The translations under genes were made by a program, and so were the position numbers. Below are positions 14,764 to 14,914 of a stretch of 14,914 bases of DNA, piece by piece. This DNA is from Akkermansia muciniphila (GTDB lineage: Bacteria; Verrucomicrobiota; Verrucomicrobiia; Verrucomicrobiales; V1-33). Where the stretch lies: contig CALQKQ020000031.1 in NCBI GenBank assembly GCA_943331195.2, forward strand, positions 1-14,914, written 5' to 3'. The first letter of the stretch is position 1; every line of letters begins with the position of its first letter. The notes under the pieces were generated by a model. It searched no databases. It saw only the letters and a list, made by a program, of their open reading frames with translations, and was not told the origin of the DNA.

Positions 14764-14914
14764 TGAGGAGTGGCGCAGGATTTCATTCAGAGGGCGTACC
14801 TCCCGTTTGGCTAAAAACCCGTTCAGCTCCGCCGACAGGAAATCCAGTTTCCCGGATTCGGCATCGCGGCTCATCTGTTCGTCCCAGCGCTGATGGCGAA
14901 GATCGTCGAACCAA
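14764..14914 (-). pseudogene. C-terminal part of an antitoxin-like protein, cut by the right edge and apparently lacking its normal stop
   Basis: Reading leftwards from the edge, about 50 codons look coding: WFDDLRHQRWDEQ, then MSRDAESGKLDFLSAEL and KREVRPLNEILRHS. The pattern W..Q...D...GKLD.L..E......G/R..PL is one I associate with short antitoxin-type proteins of toxin-antitoxin pairs; this is recognition from memory, not a search. Such genes normally stop shortly after the PL(N/D)E segment and are followed by a RelE-like toxin. Here the frame instead continues without a stop to 14479, antisense to the last 206 bases of the CotH gene, with low-complexity Pro/Ala-rich translation that looks like shadow. 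No toxin-like frame is seen between 14685 and 14763. It may be a decayed remnant, or a real gene with an unusual end; the start lies outside the window. Confidence 0.45.

Noticed and set aside
1..14914. A novel defence, mobile or CRISPR-type system.
   Set aside because: No direct repeat arrays, transposase, integrase, nuclease, helicase or reverse transcriptase motifs were seen on either strand. The gene content is envelope and metabolic, apart from the antitoxin-like fragment at the right edge.

Overview
The window looks like a piece of a GC-rich Verrucomicrobiota chromosome, or a close relative in the PVC group. The evidence is the set of protein families: multidomain 'planctomycete cytochrome c' proteins (PSCyt1, DUF1549, DUF1553) with a DUF1501 protein, a Tat-exported Gfo/Idh/MocA oxidoreductase, and a very large secreted CotH/lamin-tail/LamG protein. 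That last protein ends in a calcium-loop-like GDGVTNFGEY motif and a YEVQFSGDLASW-type segment, as is common in this phylum. Assignment below phylum level is not possible from this stretch. No ribosomal RNA, tRNA, CRISPR array, insertion sequence or phage gene was seen.

Layout. Positions 1-6676 hold three minus-strand genes, read right to left: a complete PSCyt1-DUF1549-LamG-DUF1553 protein (3575-6676), a DUF1501 protein (2088-3554), and a second PSCyt1-DUF1549-LamG protein that runs off the left edge (1-2018). Gaps are 20 bp and about 70 bp, so they look like one transcription unit, with a candidate promoter near 6728-6756. Positions 6889-8241 (minus) encode a Gfo/Idh/MocA oxidoreductase, followed by a likely Rho-independent terminator at 6802-6863. 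Positions 8404-9726 (minus) encode an Amt-family ammonium channel. A 245-bp divergent intergenic region follows, with candidate promoters in both directions. Positions 9972-14684 (plus) encode a 1570-residue exported CotH-kinase-family protein. At the right edge (14764-14914, minus) is the C-terminal part of an antitoxin-like protein whose reading frame does not stop where expected.

How the genes may work together. The PSCyt/DUF1501 unit and the Gfo/Idh/MocA protein are all predicted to act outside the cytoplasm. The cytochrome-like proteins carry Sec-type signals and CXXCH haem sites, while DUF1501 and Gfo/Idh/MocA carry twin-arginine signals. In PVC bacteria these families often occur near genes for breakdown of complex or sulfated polysaccharides, so an envelope oxidation or glycan-processing role is a reasonable inference, but no substrate can be read from this sequence. 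The ammonium channel and the CotH protein show no evident functional link to that unit.

The most striking non-genic property is a strong excess of G over C on the plus strand. It persists when gene direction switches, so it looks like a replication-strand or mutational bias rather than a coding effect. It creates long open but non-coding antisense frames and gives minus-strand genes C/T-rich leaders without Shine-Dalgarno sequences. I did not find a clearly novel defence or mobile system. The best leads are the two-cytochrome/one-DUF1501 arrangement, the large CotH protein, and the antitoxin remnant.
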